Below are positions 35,332 to 50,300 of a stretch of DNA of 64,000 nt, piece by piece. How positions within the stretch are numbered: the first letter of the stretch is position 1; every line of letters begins with the position of its first letter. A model generated the notes under the pieces. The model saw only the letters and a list, made by a program, of their open reading frames with translations, had not been told where the DNA came from and ran no database searches. The stretch lies in NCBI GenBank assembly GCA_015143295.1, contig CM026571.1, positions 5,971,501 through 6,035,500 on the forward strand, read 5' to 3'. Position numbers and translations under genes: made by a program. The DNA is from Tetracentron sinense (Eukaryota; Streptophyta; Magnoliopsida; Trochodendrales; Trochodendraceae).

Positions 35332-38300
35332 TAAATTTATTGCCTAGGCAACGCCTCGCCTAGCCGGGGCTAATCGCCTAGGCATCGCCTAGACGCCTTG
35401 ACTACACTGATGATTAGCAACCCCCTCCACCTTGATGGAGACACAATCTCTCAACACTGTATGCCTCCAGCTGCAGATTTTCTCAAGTGACAACAAAGGA
35501 TCCAAAAAAATGCGCATGTTCCTCTCATTCTAGATAGACCAATATAAGGCTCATGGAAGGAGGGCCCACAAGGGATCCAACTAGGCTCCCAAGGAGGCCA
35601 AATGCCAACAAGATAAGAAGCCTTGGAAGGAACGGGGAAAGACCCAATCGACGTCAAGTTGTAAGTTTTTTCCTCTACATGATGTTTTTCTTCTGATTAA
35701 GGACACAGGTTTTTTATTTTTTTTATTTTTTTTGAGGTTCTGCTATAAGTTTCTGTAAAAACATTACAATACAGTGGTCGGGATATTTCCCCGCTTATAT
35801 CCAACTGAATTTAAGATTTAAACTCTGTTTTTCCTGGCTAACAACATCATGGGCACAAATTCAACATCTTATTTGTGTTGCTATTCGGGTTCATTATCTT
35901 CTGGTCCCTTTCCTTTGTACACTTCTGATTTTTATGCAATTACGGAACAAAGCCAAGAAAGCAATAGGAGAACCAAGTTTGGTTTTTTTGCAGCTTTAAT
36001 TGTTGAAGAAGTTACAATACACGCATGTTAAAAGAATCATAATCCACCAGCTCCGAATTGATTGTAAGATCTTGAATAAAGACCAAGATGTTCCACATAT
36101 CATTCATAAAGCAAGAAACTACTCTGGTGTTGATACCTTTTGCCCAATTAGTTCAAGACCTAAAGCAAAATTCTCCAAGCGAGCACACCCAGATCTCTCC
36201 CGCTGAAGATATTCCTGCAATTAGTTAGAAGCAATTAACTTCTAGTGTCTAAATAGTTGAATACAAGTATTCTGAACAAGAAATGTAAGATTCTCTCACC
36301 ACTAGATCAAATTGAGTGCCCTTTACAAATGCAACGAGCTTGGAAAGTTCTTTTCCCGACATTAGATAGCTAGCATGGCTTTCTAGGATGTTCTTAACAG
36401 AAGCAACATGTGCATTCTGCTCTTTAATCGAGGTACTGCTCCAACATAAAAATGCCTCATAAGAACACTTATCACTTAGGAGGTCAAAATAGTGAAGGAA
36501 TGATGAGGCATGCAAAATATATTATGGAAGAAAGATTTACCTTTTTGAGTCAAAAGATTGTCTCTTAAAACTAGAACCGAACAGAAAATAACCAAGGAAT
36601 GTTGGAGACAGTTTGTCAGAATCTGCCGTTGCATGTTCATATTCCCTTCCAGATCTCAGCAAGAACCTCACCTGAGAACCAAACAAAAAATGTTATCACC
36701 TGCTGAAGTGCATCATTTCTTCGAAGTAAAACATGCATATAACTATTATTCTAACTCTTACCAGTTCCCCAGCAAGTTCATATAAAGATTCATCAAGTGT
36801 TGCCTGCAAAGTGTTGAACGTCTTGTCAATGATATAACTTGGTAATAATAAAAAAAAAGAAAAAGAAAAGGATTAGAAATGAATGAGATACTAGCCCGTG
36901 CTTACCTGCAATAAACGCAAAGCACAGTACTGACTCACAGCAGGACCTTCAAGTTTAGCTATCACCTGTTGCATTCATCAAGGCAGAGAAAATATGATAG
37001 ACAATTCGGCATGACAGCTAGTCCAAATGTATGATATAAGTAGCCACAGCAACTTCCTCCACTATAGCAAGAGTCGTTTCTCAATATCAGTTTTGTTATG
37101 CAATAAAAAAGAAAAAAGAAATAATCTTATGCAAAATCTTGTAACCACAACATGACTAGATGCATGTGGCATATTGTATATCATATATGCAATGATTCAT
37201 ATGTGTGTGTGTGTGTGTGTGTATAGAGAGAGAGAGGAGAGAGTGTTAGATTCAAACTTTCTCATGCTTTCGATTGAATATGGTGCATGGTATTTCTCAT
37301 ATTTACTCACCTATACATGATATGAATCTTATATGAATTACAACGAGACAAGGTGAAAAAATATTTAATGAGATAGTATGGAAGTGAAACATGTTTATTC
37401 TACATCCTATGATAGGTTAGAGTATTTCAATTGGCACCAAATTTTTTCTTGAAGTAATAGCCTCTCTGGCCATCATGTCAAAATGGTAATTCCCGGGCTG
37501 TTGCATCTATGTCCTAGTCCTTATGATCAGTGAATTTAGTTCTTGCTTATTATGAACGTAATGAAAGATAAATAAACTCAAGAACAATTCCAACTAGATC
37601 TAGGTTAGAGTCCAAGTTGATTAGTTGAATATATATATATATATATATCAAAAAAATAGATTCTAGAATCCATGAAATTCATCATGCCCCAAGAGCAAAC
37701 AAGAAATTACATGAGATGAGTGTGCAGATCTTACTAGTATATAACAAGCTGCAGTCCTGTACCATCTCCGTTGGAAGCATTCCTCAAACAATCTAGAAAG
37801 TGGAAACATATAAAAGTAGCAGTAATCATTATGATGAAAATAACAACAATAATAAATTAACAATATAATTTTACTTCCACTTTAGCATACTAGAAAATCA
37901 AACGTACTTGTCTTTAAGAGTGAATTTTGTGAAAAGAAATTGGATTCCTTGCTTCATAGAAAAGCTAACTAAATTTATTGCTATGAGATGATCGACTCCA
38001 GTAATCAAATGCCACATAACCATAAACTAGAGCAATAATGTAAACATAAGTCTTCCCAAGTAGCATTCCGAAGGTTATATAACAAGATTTAATTTGCAGT
38101 ATGGGACAATTCAGGAGTACAGGGCAGCAGGGTCCAGTACCAAATATCCAAGGGGTGACTCACTTTCTGCCTTGTAAATTGTTTGGTAATTGCATGACTA
38201 GGTAGGGATGGCAACGAGCCAGGTTTGGGCCGGGGCGCCCCCAACCCTACCCCGCCCCTAATGGCAAGACTCCTACTCCGTTCCTGTCCCAAACCCAGGT

Positions 38301-41300
38301 CGGGGCCGTTCCGATTTATCAAAACCCTTCTTAAACCCATCCTGCCCCGTCCCTTTAAGCACTGGTAAGGCGGTTCGATATTTTATATTATGTGATATAT
38401 TGAGGTAATTTTAGGATTTATTAAAGGGTAAAATAGTAATTTTATATTATAAATGGGGCGAATTGGGGCGGCTTAAATCCATCCCCAGCCTGAACCTGAC
38501 TCGGGTTTAACCCTCCATTCCCAAACCTGCCCCTACCCCAGTTAAAAACTCCCCAAACCTGTCCCAATAGGGGCAGGGCAGGTTAACCGATTAAGCCCAT
38601 GGCCATCCCTATGCATGACCCACTTTTAGATAATGTGGTATCAACTTTCCATCTTAGTACCCAAAATTTAGTTCAGCTTTGCTTTCTAAAGACACTTGTA
38701 GATTTGGTGGACTTGGTTCGGCGACGAAATGAACTGGCAGGAAAAGATCTGTATTCAACAACCTCATAATACCACAAATAATGAGGAATCGACGGCCATA
38801 GAAAGGATGAAGCCATGTTCAGCTTCTTGATCCAATGACATATCCTCTGTCCCTTCCATACAATGATTTGAGCATATTTCATTTTTAAAGGAAAGAAATT
38901 TCATGAAACAGGGGAAGCTCCCATAAACAGGAATTCAATGCCCACTGCAAACAGTAAACACTTTTTGTCATGAATCAACATCTTTATTGGCACTTCTATG
39001 TGTGTGACCATACAAAATATCACAACCTACACTAAGACCCTTAATCTGAGTAGCTTAAGCTTTGAAATTTCTCGAGTCACTTTCAATGATTAGAAAAGAA
39101 ACACACAACAAAGCTAACATGACTGAACAAAATGGAACAGCATTAATTGGAAAAAACATAGAAAAATGCTGACATACATTTTTTTATTTTGGTTGGTAGA
39201 CAGACCATTTTAGAAACAAGAATCCAGAGGATTAAAAAATTTAGCATAGCTATTGTGTCAACAAAAGATGTATAGTCCAAGAGGAGATAAGCAATACTAT
39301 GTTATTAAGAATATATTTTGACATTATACTTCACATAAAGGCAAATTTCAAGATAAAAGGAGTAAAAACACACTCTGTTGATCTTCCAGCAGCAGTGAAC
39401 AAATCTGCCCAATGTCGCCCATCAGTTTTTCTTGCGACACTTACAACCACATCGAGATATTCAGGAAAATTTCTGATCAAATCACAGGTCTTCTCCAGAA
39501 GAGAGAAGCTGGTAGCATTTTTAGGGACTGGGAGCTGGTTTTTGTTTGCACTTTGCCTACACGGAAGTAATTGCCATATTTTAGAATATAAAATAATGCA
39601 AATCAAAACTACAGAAGGTATTAGTAATTTCTACCAAAGCCCTAAGGGCAAAAAAATAGGCATGAATGATGCATTTGAAATTCAAGCAGAATCACAAGCA
39701 TATATAACCAACCCCGCCCCACCTCCACCCCCAAATTTTAGTCAATCTTACAATGATGGTAATATAAAAATAAGTTCCCTTATATGGAATTATAATGTTA
39801 AAAGGTGAAACCTCTCACAACCAAAATTGGTAGTGAAATTTTTTTTGATCGGCAACCAAAATTGGTAGTGAATAAAACACAATATCATGTCCATTAATAA
39901 AACACACGAAATGCTTAACACGATATCATCAACACATGCTGTTTAAAGGGGGTCATCGTGTCAACCTAATAACCGTATGCACTATAAGTTTCTCCAAGTA
40001 GGCATCACTCTCATTTACAATTAATTCCCATTACCATGGGTGGTCCCAATGTAGCTCTTGCAAATTAAGTTTCATGCTGGCACTGGGACTTTGGAATTTC
40101 ATTCAACAACCATACCAGGCGGAGGGCAAGGCTCAACTCCATCCCCAAATTTTAACTGCACATTAGTCTATACACTGATGGTATATAGATGTTAGTTCGC
40201 ATATACGAAGTAATTATGTTGAACAGTGAAATGCTCACAACTAATTACGCAGTCAATTACATATGACGTCTATCAAAACACACAAAAATCACAGATATCA
40301 TCAACACATCCGGTTTAAAGAGGGTCATTGAGTCAACCTAGTAACTATATGCACTAAAAGCATCTTCATATAGGCATCAAATGCTAATTTACAGCAATTC
40401 CCATGGTAGTCCCAATGTATCTCTTACGAATTGCAGTGGTCCCAATTATCTCTTACGAATTGCTTTCCCTACTACCATTGGGACTTCTTTCTTTCAACCA
40501 ACTTAAACAGGAATGACAATTGAGGTCATGTTGTTTGGTTTTATGCAATTTCTCTTCTTTGATAAAGCACTCTTCTGTTTTTGTCATTTTCCTTTGCATT
40601 AAGTCATTAATCGTTGCACGAGTTTCAGTTGTTAACTAAAGTAGCAAAAGCAATGGCTTTCTGGATGAAAATCACAATAATTTCATCAAACCTTTGTTGA
40701 TATGCTTCAACATCCAACAAATTTGATACACAGAATACCTGGATATTTCAGCATCGAACACAGTAAAAAGGAGCCACTCCAAACAGTGGGAAAAATGAAT
40801 CTTTTCTGCTGATAATTGTGCTAATCGTAAAGCTTCCTCAATTTTGTCCCTCTGGTGAACACAAACAGACACGGAATTAGAAATTTTCTAGAAGACGTGA
40901 TATCGAATTCTAAAATAGAAACAAATATACTGTGTACGCATCATGTAAATGCCAAAAACTTAATTCAAAGGTTTGTCACATTTGTTGTGAATATGCATTA
41001 ACATAAATCATTACACTCGGTAATCAATTGGTCATAAAACACTCAACTGGGTGTGACAATGCATCAGGCTGATCAGTTTGACTCCAGACTCAGTCAGCAA
41101 ATGCCAAACCTGACCTGGAATAAACAGGTCGAAGGCAGAATAGAAAACATGTGCATACGACATGGACTGACAGTAGAGTCAAAGGAGATGGTTTGATCAT
41201 GTCCAACTAACGCGATGGACAACACTTCTAAGTAGTGAGTTGGTGCAGGTTGAAGACTCTATTATGAAGAGAAGGGGAAGGCCAAAAGAACCCAGATTAA

Positions 41301-44300
41301 GAATCTTCCAAATGATTTGATGGCCTACACATTAACAGAGGATATACCCTTAGATAGGATAGAATTATGGAATAGGATTTGTGTATGACCCCAGATATTT
41401 AGGACAAGGCTTGAATGACAATGGTGATGAAGAATTAGAGAACCACTAAAATTCAATTATGAGAGGTAACTATTTGATGAGACCTTTCTTCTTCGGCTTC
41501 AAATTAATACTGCTATCGCATAACATTTACGGAAATTCTTACAACAAATTTGGCATACTCGTAGAATAGTTCATCATTTCCTTCTTGTAATGCTAAAGAC
41601 TAAGCCACAACAAAAAATATCAGTATCACGTTCTTAAAAGATAACCTTGAAACTTGCGAATTGAAATTTGTGTAGCAATTAAGAGTTGTCAAGAGGCAAA
41701 GTAGGTTGAGAGTGGTTGTTAAATCGTAATCAAATCGTAAAATCGTTTTAGGACCTATTCGATTCAAATCGGGATTCAAATCGTAAATCGTAAGATTCAA
41801 TTCATTTTTTAAAAAAAAATTGTTTAAAAAGTACAATTTAAAAAAAAAAAAAACAGAATAATCTATGATCCAAAAGATATCATTTATATCTATTAATAAA
41901 AGAAAATAATGAACATTTTATTGCATACACTATAAAAAACGCGAATGAACTCCATAAAATAAGAAAGTAATAAAGTAAACTCATATAATCATGTTATATA
42001 AGATCAAGTATCAAAAGACTTGTACAATTAAAAAGGCTAACATTCCCAAAAATCCAACTTCATCTTTCTTCTTCCTTTTTCTTTTTTTTTTTCTTTTTTA
42101 TCCAGTTTCACAGCATGTTAGCAACAGAGAGAAAACCCAAATAGGGGTTTTGGCATGTCTGTAACAAGGGTTTTTCTATTTCTTCTCTTTTCTTGAAAGA
42201 CATAAAGTACCTTTAGAAAATCAAAAGAATAAAAAATATTTTTTAAGTATTAGTCTGTAAAAGGGGTTTCGTGATCGAACCGCCTGAATAGCATGAATCG
42301 TATGATTTGAATCGCAAATCGTGATCTGAATCGCAATTCAAATGAGATTTACCCAATTAAGATTTTTACCTCCGATTTGAATCGTTTTGCTTGAGATTCA
42401 AATAGAATCGTAGGATTTGAATCGTAAATCGCAAGAATTTAACAACCGTGGTTGAGACCAAGTCTACTGTGGAAATCATTACATGATTTCAGAATAAGTG
42501 TGGTACTCATATAGGAAAACCTAACTTAAAACAACAATAATATATTCCTTGATATTTGTAATATGCAATCCTTGAGCTTGGGGAAAAAGAAAGAGGCATC
42601 ACTTTAGAAATTAGGGTTCAAAAGAACTTATAAATTAATAAGAGAATCAAAACCAGAAAGAAATATGACATCGACTGACAGGAGAATTAACACAGCAAGA
42701 ACTACTTGATGTCATCATACATGCTGCAGCCAATGGTTAAGTGCTTAAATAATTTTATATATGGTTCGTACTGTATTTTCGGTTTGAGGAGACCCATAAA
42801 ATGACTATAAGAAAACACTCAACATGCCAAAGTATGTACAGCACTAGACCCTACATCAATAACTCATGTGTTAATGGAAACAATTACATAAAATGTATGA
42901 AATCTGCTATGAAACACATCACACGTCTACCACTGAGAAAGGCTTTTCAGAAGATCAACACACTTGGAGTACAAACAATATTGGTGCAGATAGATGAAAT
43001 CTGAAAATGTGCATAGGATAGTATAATCCATAGTTACCAGAGCGAGAAGCGGAAACGAGAAGCAAAGCGAAAGTAAGAGAAATGAGATATAGGTTCCTCA
43101 TTCCCATTATGTCATTTATGGGTAGCTATACCTTTGATTTTATCTTACATGAGATTTTTGAGGAAAAGTAGGTGTCTTAGGTTTCAAACCAACGATACTT
43201 GCTTAGAGTCTACACCTTAGGCTAAAAACTGTGGTCTATCACATCATTTCACACATACAGCTCCCTTTGATTATTAGATGAGATATGATGGAAGTGAGCT
43301 TCCTAAGAAGCGAGTCTGTCTGAAGAAGCGAGTTTCCTAGGAAGCGAGTCTGTTCGAGGAAACTAGTTTGGGAAACGAGCTTCCTGAGAGACGAGTTTCC
43401 CACCCTGTAGATAGCTTCCCTGCAACTATGGTATAATCAAGTTAAAGATATCTGTAATTTTTCTCTTTCACTATCAAATTCCAGAATACATCAGTCGCAC
43501 AGCATGGAATCTTTGCATATGTTCACAAATGGATGGACCAAGCATACCTCATGACACAAAACCTCAATTTCATCATCTCCAAGAACATTATTGGTTATGA
43601 GCCGAGGCCAGTAATTGCCCAATGATAGATATACACCAATGGAGTTCACAACTATCAATGAGAAGCAGAAAGTATGAACTCAATTAAATCTTATTCAGCA
43701 AAACTTCCATTCCCATGCAGTAGTTAAACATGGTCTAGTTTACACATTAAGTCAAAAATGGCTGATGATAGGAAAGAAAACCATGGATCAAGTAGTACCT
43801 GAAGAAGATGTCTAAGTAGACAATGCAATATAGTTTGAGCTTGAGGAGAAGACTCAAAACATGGAAACTCTGTGCATGCTGAAAATGACAATCTCTGGGA
43901 AACACCAACTACGACCCCAGCATTCGGAAGAAGCCCCAGGGGATAAACCTCTCGATCGAATTCCAGTTCAGGATCCAACTAAACAATGGAAAACACGTCA
44001 AAAGAATTAATGTCAGGTAACATAACCATCTCAAAGTTAAACATGACCATAATAACAGGATAAGAAGACTTTATTTCAACAGCTTCACTTAACCAAATAT
44101 AGAAACATAACATTCAAACCCAAATTGAGACAGTTAGAGCATCTCCAACGGTGAATTCTATATTGGTTGTGCCAATTCCAAATTTGGCACAGCTACAGTG
44201 TCAAAATGTCATAATATTTGGCACAGGCTGCTCCAATGGTCTGTGCCAAATTGGTAGTGCCAATTCCATTTTTTTCACAATCACAACCCTTGAGGTCGCC

Positions 44301-47300
44301 ACGTGTCTCTTTTGACACCCCTTAACTGTGGTTAAGATTCACCCACCTCTACGGTTCACCCATCCCTAAAAATATTTTTTTAATATTTAAAAATAGAATT
44401 AATATTTTTTTTCTAAAAACCAAGGATAGGAGGATAAAATGGTAAAACAAAAATATAACCATGTGAGGGCAAAATAGTAAAAAAGCAAATATGACCGTTG
44501 GAGGGTAAAATGATAAAAAAAAAATAGCCATTGGAGGGCAAAAAGGTAAATTCCCAACAAAAGTCATCTGGTCAAAGGGTGTGCCAAATTATGGCATTTG
44601 CCATAATTTGGCACACCCATTTCTAACCGTTGGAGACCACTTTTGGTGTTTCAATGCTATAATATAGCATTGGAACACCAAATAGCAAGCCGTTGGAGAT
44701 GCTCTTACCCTAGAAAGCACGGATACTCCAAATAGGTCCTCGTACCCGTATCGGATACGTATCGGATACGGATATGCTTCCGATACAGCGGGAGACGTAC
44801 GGGATACGGCTTAGACGTATCCGATTAATTTAAAACAGTTTTTTTATTTCGGATACGGCAAGGATACGGCTCCGATACGGCATGGATACGGACATGATTT
44901 TTTTTTTTTTGGAGACCCGGGGGTGTGACCCTATCTCTTTTGTTTTTGCATGGGCATGGTCTTCTTTATATTTTGCTTAGTGGATGATAGGATGACTTTC
45001 TTTTTTGCTTAGTGGATGATGAGATGACCCTATTTCTTTTCCTTTTGCATGGACATGGTCTTTTTTATGCATAAACAGAACTGAACCAATGGTTATTTTA
45101 TAATTATAATACAAAATATAGTATTATTATTATTTTAAAAAAAATTACAGACATATCTTAGCCGTACCAGTATCCTGTTTTTTTAGGTTATGTCGTATCG
45201 TCGTACCCGTATCGTATCGTACCCGTATCCGTATCCGTGCTTCCTAGCTCTAATGCTAAACTAATTGCTTACTCAAGCAAACCAGGGCCAAAATATCCAT
45301 AAGACGATGTACTAATGGCTAATAATATCTTAAAAAATAGCCAATCGATAAAATATAAAACAAGGCGAAACAGTACATCAAGATGGAGTTTACAAGAATG
45401 TAAACTCGAGGAAAAGCAAAAGCGAAAAACAGAGAGCTAGCAATGAGAGTCTCCCAGAGGGATAAAATGTATAAAAAAAGCCTTCAGCCCAAGACTTCAC
45501 CCACATCTTCCCAAATAAAAATATACATTTTAAATGGTGAAGATAACATATACATTACATCAATTGTAAAGCAGAAGGTGGAAGAAAACTAACTCAGTCC
45601 ACCATCTTAAAGATGTGGAGACCATGAATTTTCAAATGGTATCAAAGAAACCCAATTAACAGTTTTGTCTTTTAAATGCATCTAAATATATGTCAACCAG
45701 TTCCTTCTTCTATTTTACTCTCAAACAAGCCTTAGTTCAAATTGATCACTTCCTAAAGAAACTCTAAAATGTTTCTACCTGATAAAAATGCATCAGATAA
45801 GAGAAACAAAAGCAAACAAATTAATAAATGAAATACAGAAATATACTATTACTCGCACATGCTGGTAACTAGGATATGCCAAGCATCTAAACAATAAATT
45901 GATGTAACCATGGAAATATAAATACCTGCAAGAAATCCTCCTGCTTAAAGGGGTCAACACCAGGAGATGGATACCAGACCTGCAATGATAAGTTTCCAAG
46001 CACAATCTATATCAGACGAGTAATACAGGACAGAAAATAGAGGTGAGGAATTTACAACTAACTTTTTAAGAATCTTGAAAACCTATAGAGAGACATATGT
46101 TCTTCTACCTGCATTCCTCTGTGCCCATAATCTAACCATGAAACTTCCTCAATGAGGTTTGCTTTCTCCTCTGATTGACCACAGGTAACCCAAAACAGTT
46201 CAACCGAGTCAGTGAGCTCTCGTTCACGCCCATCATCCAAATCGAGCAGTGAAAGCTCCCCATTTGTTCTCAATATCAAACATCTGGCACAGTATACCGC
46301 CCATTTAGCTGCTTGTGGTGCACTGGAAGTTCAATTATCATTTGGAAAGACAAATGCAAATACCTAGCAGGTTGTCTGACTAGCGAATCCGATGAAAATG
46401 AAAATTTGTTCTTCGAGATACACTCTCTTGAAATCTGGTCAGGGATAAAACGCATCGCTGCAGGATGACTCTTCACAGTCATGATTGAAAGCTCACGTAC
46501 TGTAGAAAGCTGTTTGTCATTTTATTACTTACAAATGCAATGAAGAATAATATTGCACTAAAGCATTCACATTCAGAGTGCAACAAGAACACTCAACAAC
46601 TAGCAACTTCTAATAAACAAAAACAGTCCAAAAAACTCTAATAAAATAAAAAAAGCAAAACTGACTGAGATAAATTCCTCTACCTGTAAAAACGGAGTGC
46701 TTGAAGGTGATAATTCACCGGATATTTTTACATGGAAAATATGAACATCAAATGGACGATATGTAACAAGTATATAATCTTGAAACACATCCATGACCAT
46801 TGGTTTGCCAAGCAACTGTTTTTGACAAAGTAAAGAGCTCTGATCAAGGTGATATCTTGGATAAAAGAGCAACTCATACCTGCAAGCATCAAATAATTTT
46901 ACCATTCTGGGCGAAACTGTGCATTAAAGAATTAAACTAGTAAAGTATAGAATTTCTATAAATGTGGAAGAGACCACATACTATTGTAAAAAAAAGTAGT
47001 ACTGGAACTATGCATGTGTATCCTCACAAGAAATATTATAAATAAATTAGTTCATGCAAGTACAACAAACATTTGATGTATTTAGAAAAGTTGACTAACA
47101 TGAAAAGTAATAATTATTAGCTTAGGACAAGATAATTTATAAGTTAACATTTGTCTAAACAAGAAGTCTACCAGGGGCAAAATTTCAGAAGGGGTAATGT
47201 CCTTGTTACATAGATCGGAAGTAAATATTAGCCAACTGGACTGTGAGGACATGCAAATTTCCTTGGACTTCGAAAAGTTTTAACAGACCCACCAACATAC

Positions 47301-50300
47301 AAAACCTTAACAACTCTTACAAAAAACAGAGATAAAAATTGCACCTTTTTCCTTATAAATAATATGCTCAGGAATCCAGCGTATCATTGAGACAGTATGG
47401 ATAAATTATATACTAACGTACTTTTGACTAATATCAATATTTGTGACAGTTTAACTCTGGGCACTTGGAGATTGAATTCCAAGAAACATATAACTGAGGA
47501 TGAATTTCTCACGTGTTAGAAGAATCATGGTAGTTGCAAACAACAACAATTCTCCCCAGCCATAACAAGCCTTTGCACTGGATCTTTTGTTCTTGGGTGA
47601 TATCTCCAAACACACGCCACTTCTTGGAACGTATATCATATAAGATCAGCCCATGAAGACCAGCAACAGCTAAGTACATCCCATCCTTGCTAGCTGCTAC
47701 ATGTAGAACTGGCCAATTTTGGGATATATAAGATACCTGGCCGAAAAACACAATTATAACCGGAACATCTATCTTTTATAAATCAATGAGAAGTATGGCA
47801 ATCAAGCAACAGGTATGTAACTTAAACACGTAACTGGAAGATTGACATGAAGTATTTTTAGTTCATCAGTATCTTCAGATTGCACGACAAGCAATCGATC
47901 TTCACCATAAATAACTTGACGAACATATGTTGTGCCTGAAACTCCTCTGTTAAGGCAACATTTCCCAAAAGAGAATGCCAGAATCCGCTCTGAAGACCCT
48001 TCCTCAACAGCATAAAGCCTATATCCATATTCATCCCATTGCATCAGTGAGGTGCCGCCCATCATAGGTTCATATTTAAAATCCTGGGTTTGCTTTACCA
48101 TTGGAGAAGAGACAGAACTTAAACCAATTTGACGGATTGTGCACATCAAACGACACCCAGATACGGACCAAACTGTAAGTCCTCTCAACTTCCACCCAAC
48201 TGCAAAAGCAGAATTGTCAGGTGTCCATGCTATGCAACTGACAGAACCGGTATCTTCCATTGTATATCTGCACAGGAATCATAAGTCAATAAATAATTCA
48301 TGATAGAATTTCATAATCCAAATGTAAAATAACAAATAAGAATGGCAGGCATTAAAACAAGAGCTAACTGAACCACACTCAACTTCATAATCATCGAATG
48401 GTCAATAATGGTTATTGCAGTACCAGGCAGATTAATGGAATTTACAGAAAATGGCATCAATAACTAGTACTCAAAGAAGAAATTCACAAACCATTAATGC
48501 AAAAGTAAGCAAGAAATAATCACTGCTGTTCGAGGAACAATCATTCAAACAAAAGATTAAATGGCAAAGTGGAGCACTATCTGAATTCCATAACTTAAAA
48601 GATATCGAATCACGGGATCAGCATTCATTTTTTCTTTTGGTGTGCGCCTATGTAATTGGAAGGGGGTGCTGGAAAGCAGGGGTAATTAGTAGGTCATCCA
48701 GTAGTCTATGTTCATTTTTTTTCTTGGCATGATGCATGTGTGCGGGGGCGAGGAGTTTGTACATTAGCACATGAAGACAAGTGCTGAGCCCGTCTGTGGT
48801 ATCAACACTCACAGACTATTCCAAGCAGCATCCTATGTTTCAGTTGGATAAACCAAGATTTTTACTTATTAGTATAAATAAATAAAGAATATCCACGGAC
48901 AAAGAGGAAAACAAGAAACACAAAATACTATTGCATGCAGTATAGAGATTTTCACATCCTAACCGCTAAGAGGTCTCTGCTCTAGCTAATGAGTCAGTAA
49001 TCTTAGTAACACCTATAAAAATGAAGAAAGTGACATCGAGAATTATAAAAAAAAAAAAAAAGTAAGTTTTCAGATTTACACAGTACCTCAGTCAGTGTCC
49101 ACAAATTGTGAAACCCGGGCAACAGTGGACACTTTCTTTTGCTGGTAGCTCACCAATGGTGTGCAAAATATTGTAGTTTGCAAATAACTTGCTACAGTAA
49201 AACCAATTAGTGGACTCACTCTGTAATAAGAATAGTGTTTATAGAGATTTGTTGTGGAAGGGAACTCAAAGCTTAATTTTGTAACCAACCGCTCCCTTTT
49301 CATACATAAATTCCTCAAAAAGAAAAACATAACAGAAATGACTAGTAAATTTAATGGACTAACAAATCTTGCCGCCAGTTCACTGGCTTTAGTAATAATT
49401 CGCAAGGCTTACCCCCAGTCATACAAAGATACAGTACGAAGAAGTAATGCAGATTCTGCCAGGTCATATAGCTCGACAACACCTCTTCTGCTACCAACTG
49501 CAAGGATTTGTTGGTCTGACGCTACTGAAGCACACATCGCATCACCAGAACCCAACCACCTTTCAGCTTTAATAGATTCAGTTTGCTTTAACCCTTTCTT
49601 ACTTATTGAACATAAAGCAAGTTGTCCATCAGAATATAATACAACTAGCAACCTCAATGGCAAGGAAAGCTCCAGCTGGATAACAGCATAACTTCTGGAA
49701 GAATTACGAGTGGACGTCAAGACTCTTAAATCCCCTCTAGAAGAAAGCCCATTGTCCAAAGAACGTGGTGATTCAGTAACTTTATTGCCGTCACACGGAT
49801 GGGAATCAAGTTCAAAGGTCCCTGAGAACTGTACGAAACAAAATAGTACTATTGTAAATAGGAAAAGAATAAACTAGAAGAAAACCATTATTAGCAAGTC
49901 TTGCTTTTATTAAAAAGAGTTCCATGCGTAATAATGTAAAACACAGATGATGTTTTAGATTGAGTGCATCAAACAAATTGTGTGAAAATTTCCTTTGACA
50001 ATCAAATTCATTTATACCTCTCCCTTCCAGGATACAAGATGCAAAGAACCATCAGAAAGTCCAAGGAGCATATGTCTGTTGTCGCATACAATATTGCTCC
50101 TGGCAAGAATGAAAAACTAGAAAACCATTAAAAGCATTCTCCAATGACTAATAAATGATAATCATGCATGGAATTAGAAGTCGACGTATGTCGACTTCCA
50201 TGAAACTCAGCATTATATGCAACATTAATATAAAAGGAAGAACGTTATGGACCTTATGGCCAATCACTTGGACAGTTGGACCATTGGGTTCACAATAGTT

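Noticed and set aside
39299..39808. 169-codon forward ORF
   Set aside because: It is the antisense shadow of RIC1 exon 14, whose minus-strand reading is conserved (FPEYLDVVVSVARKTDGRHW).
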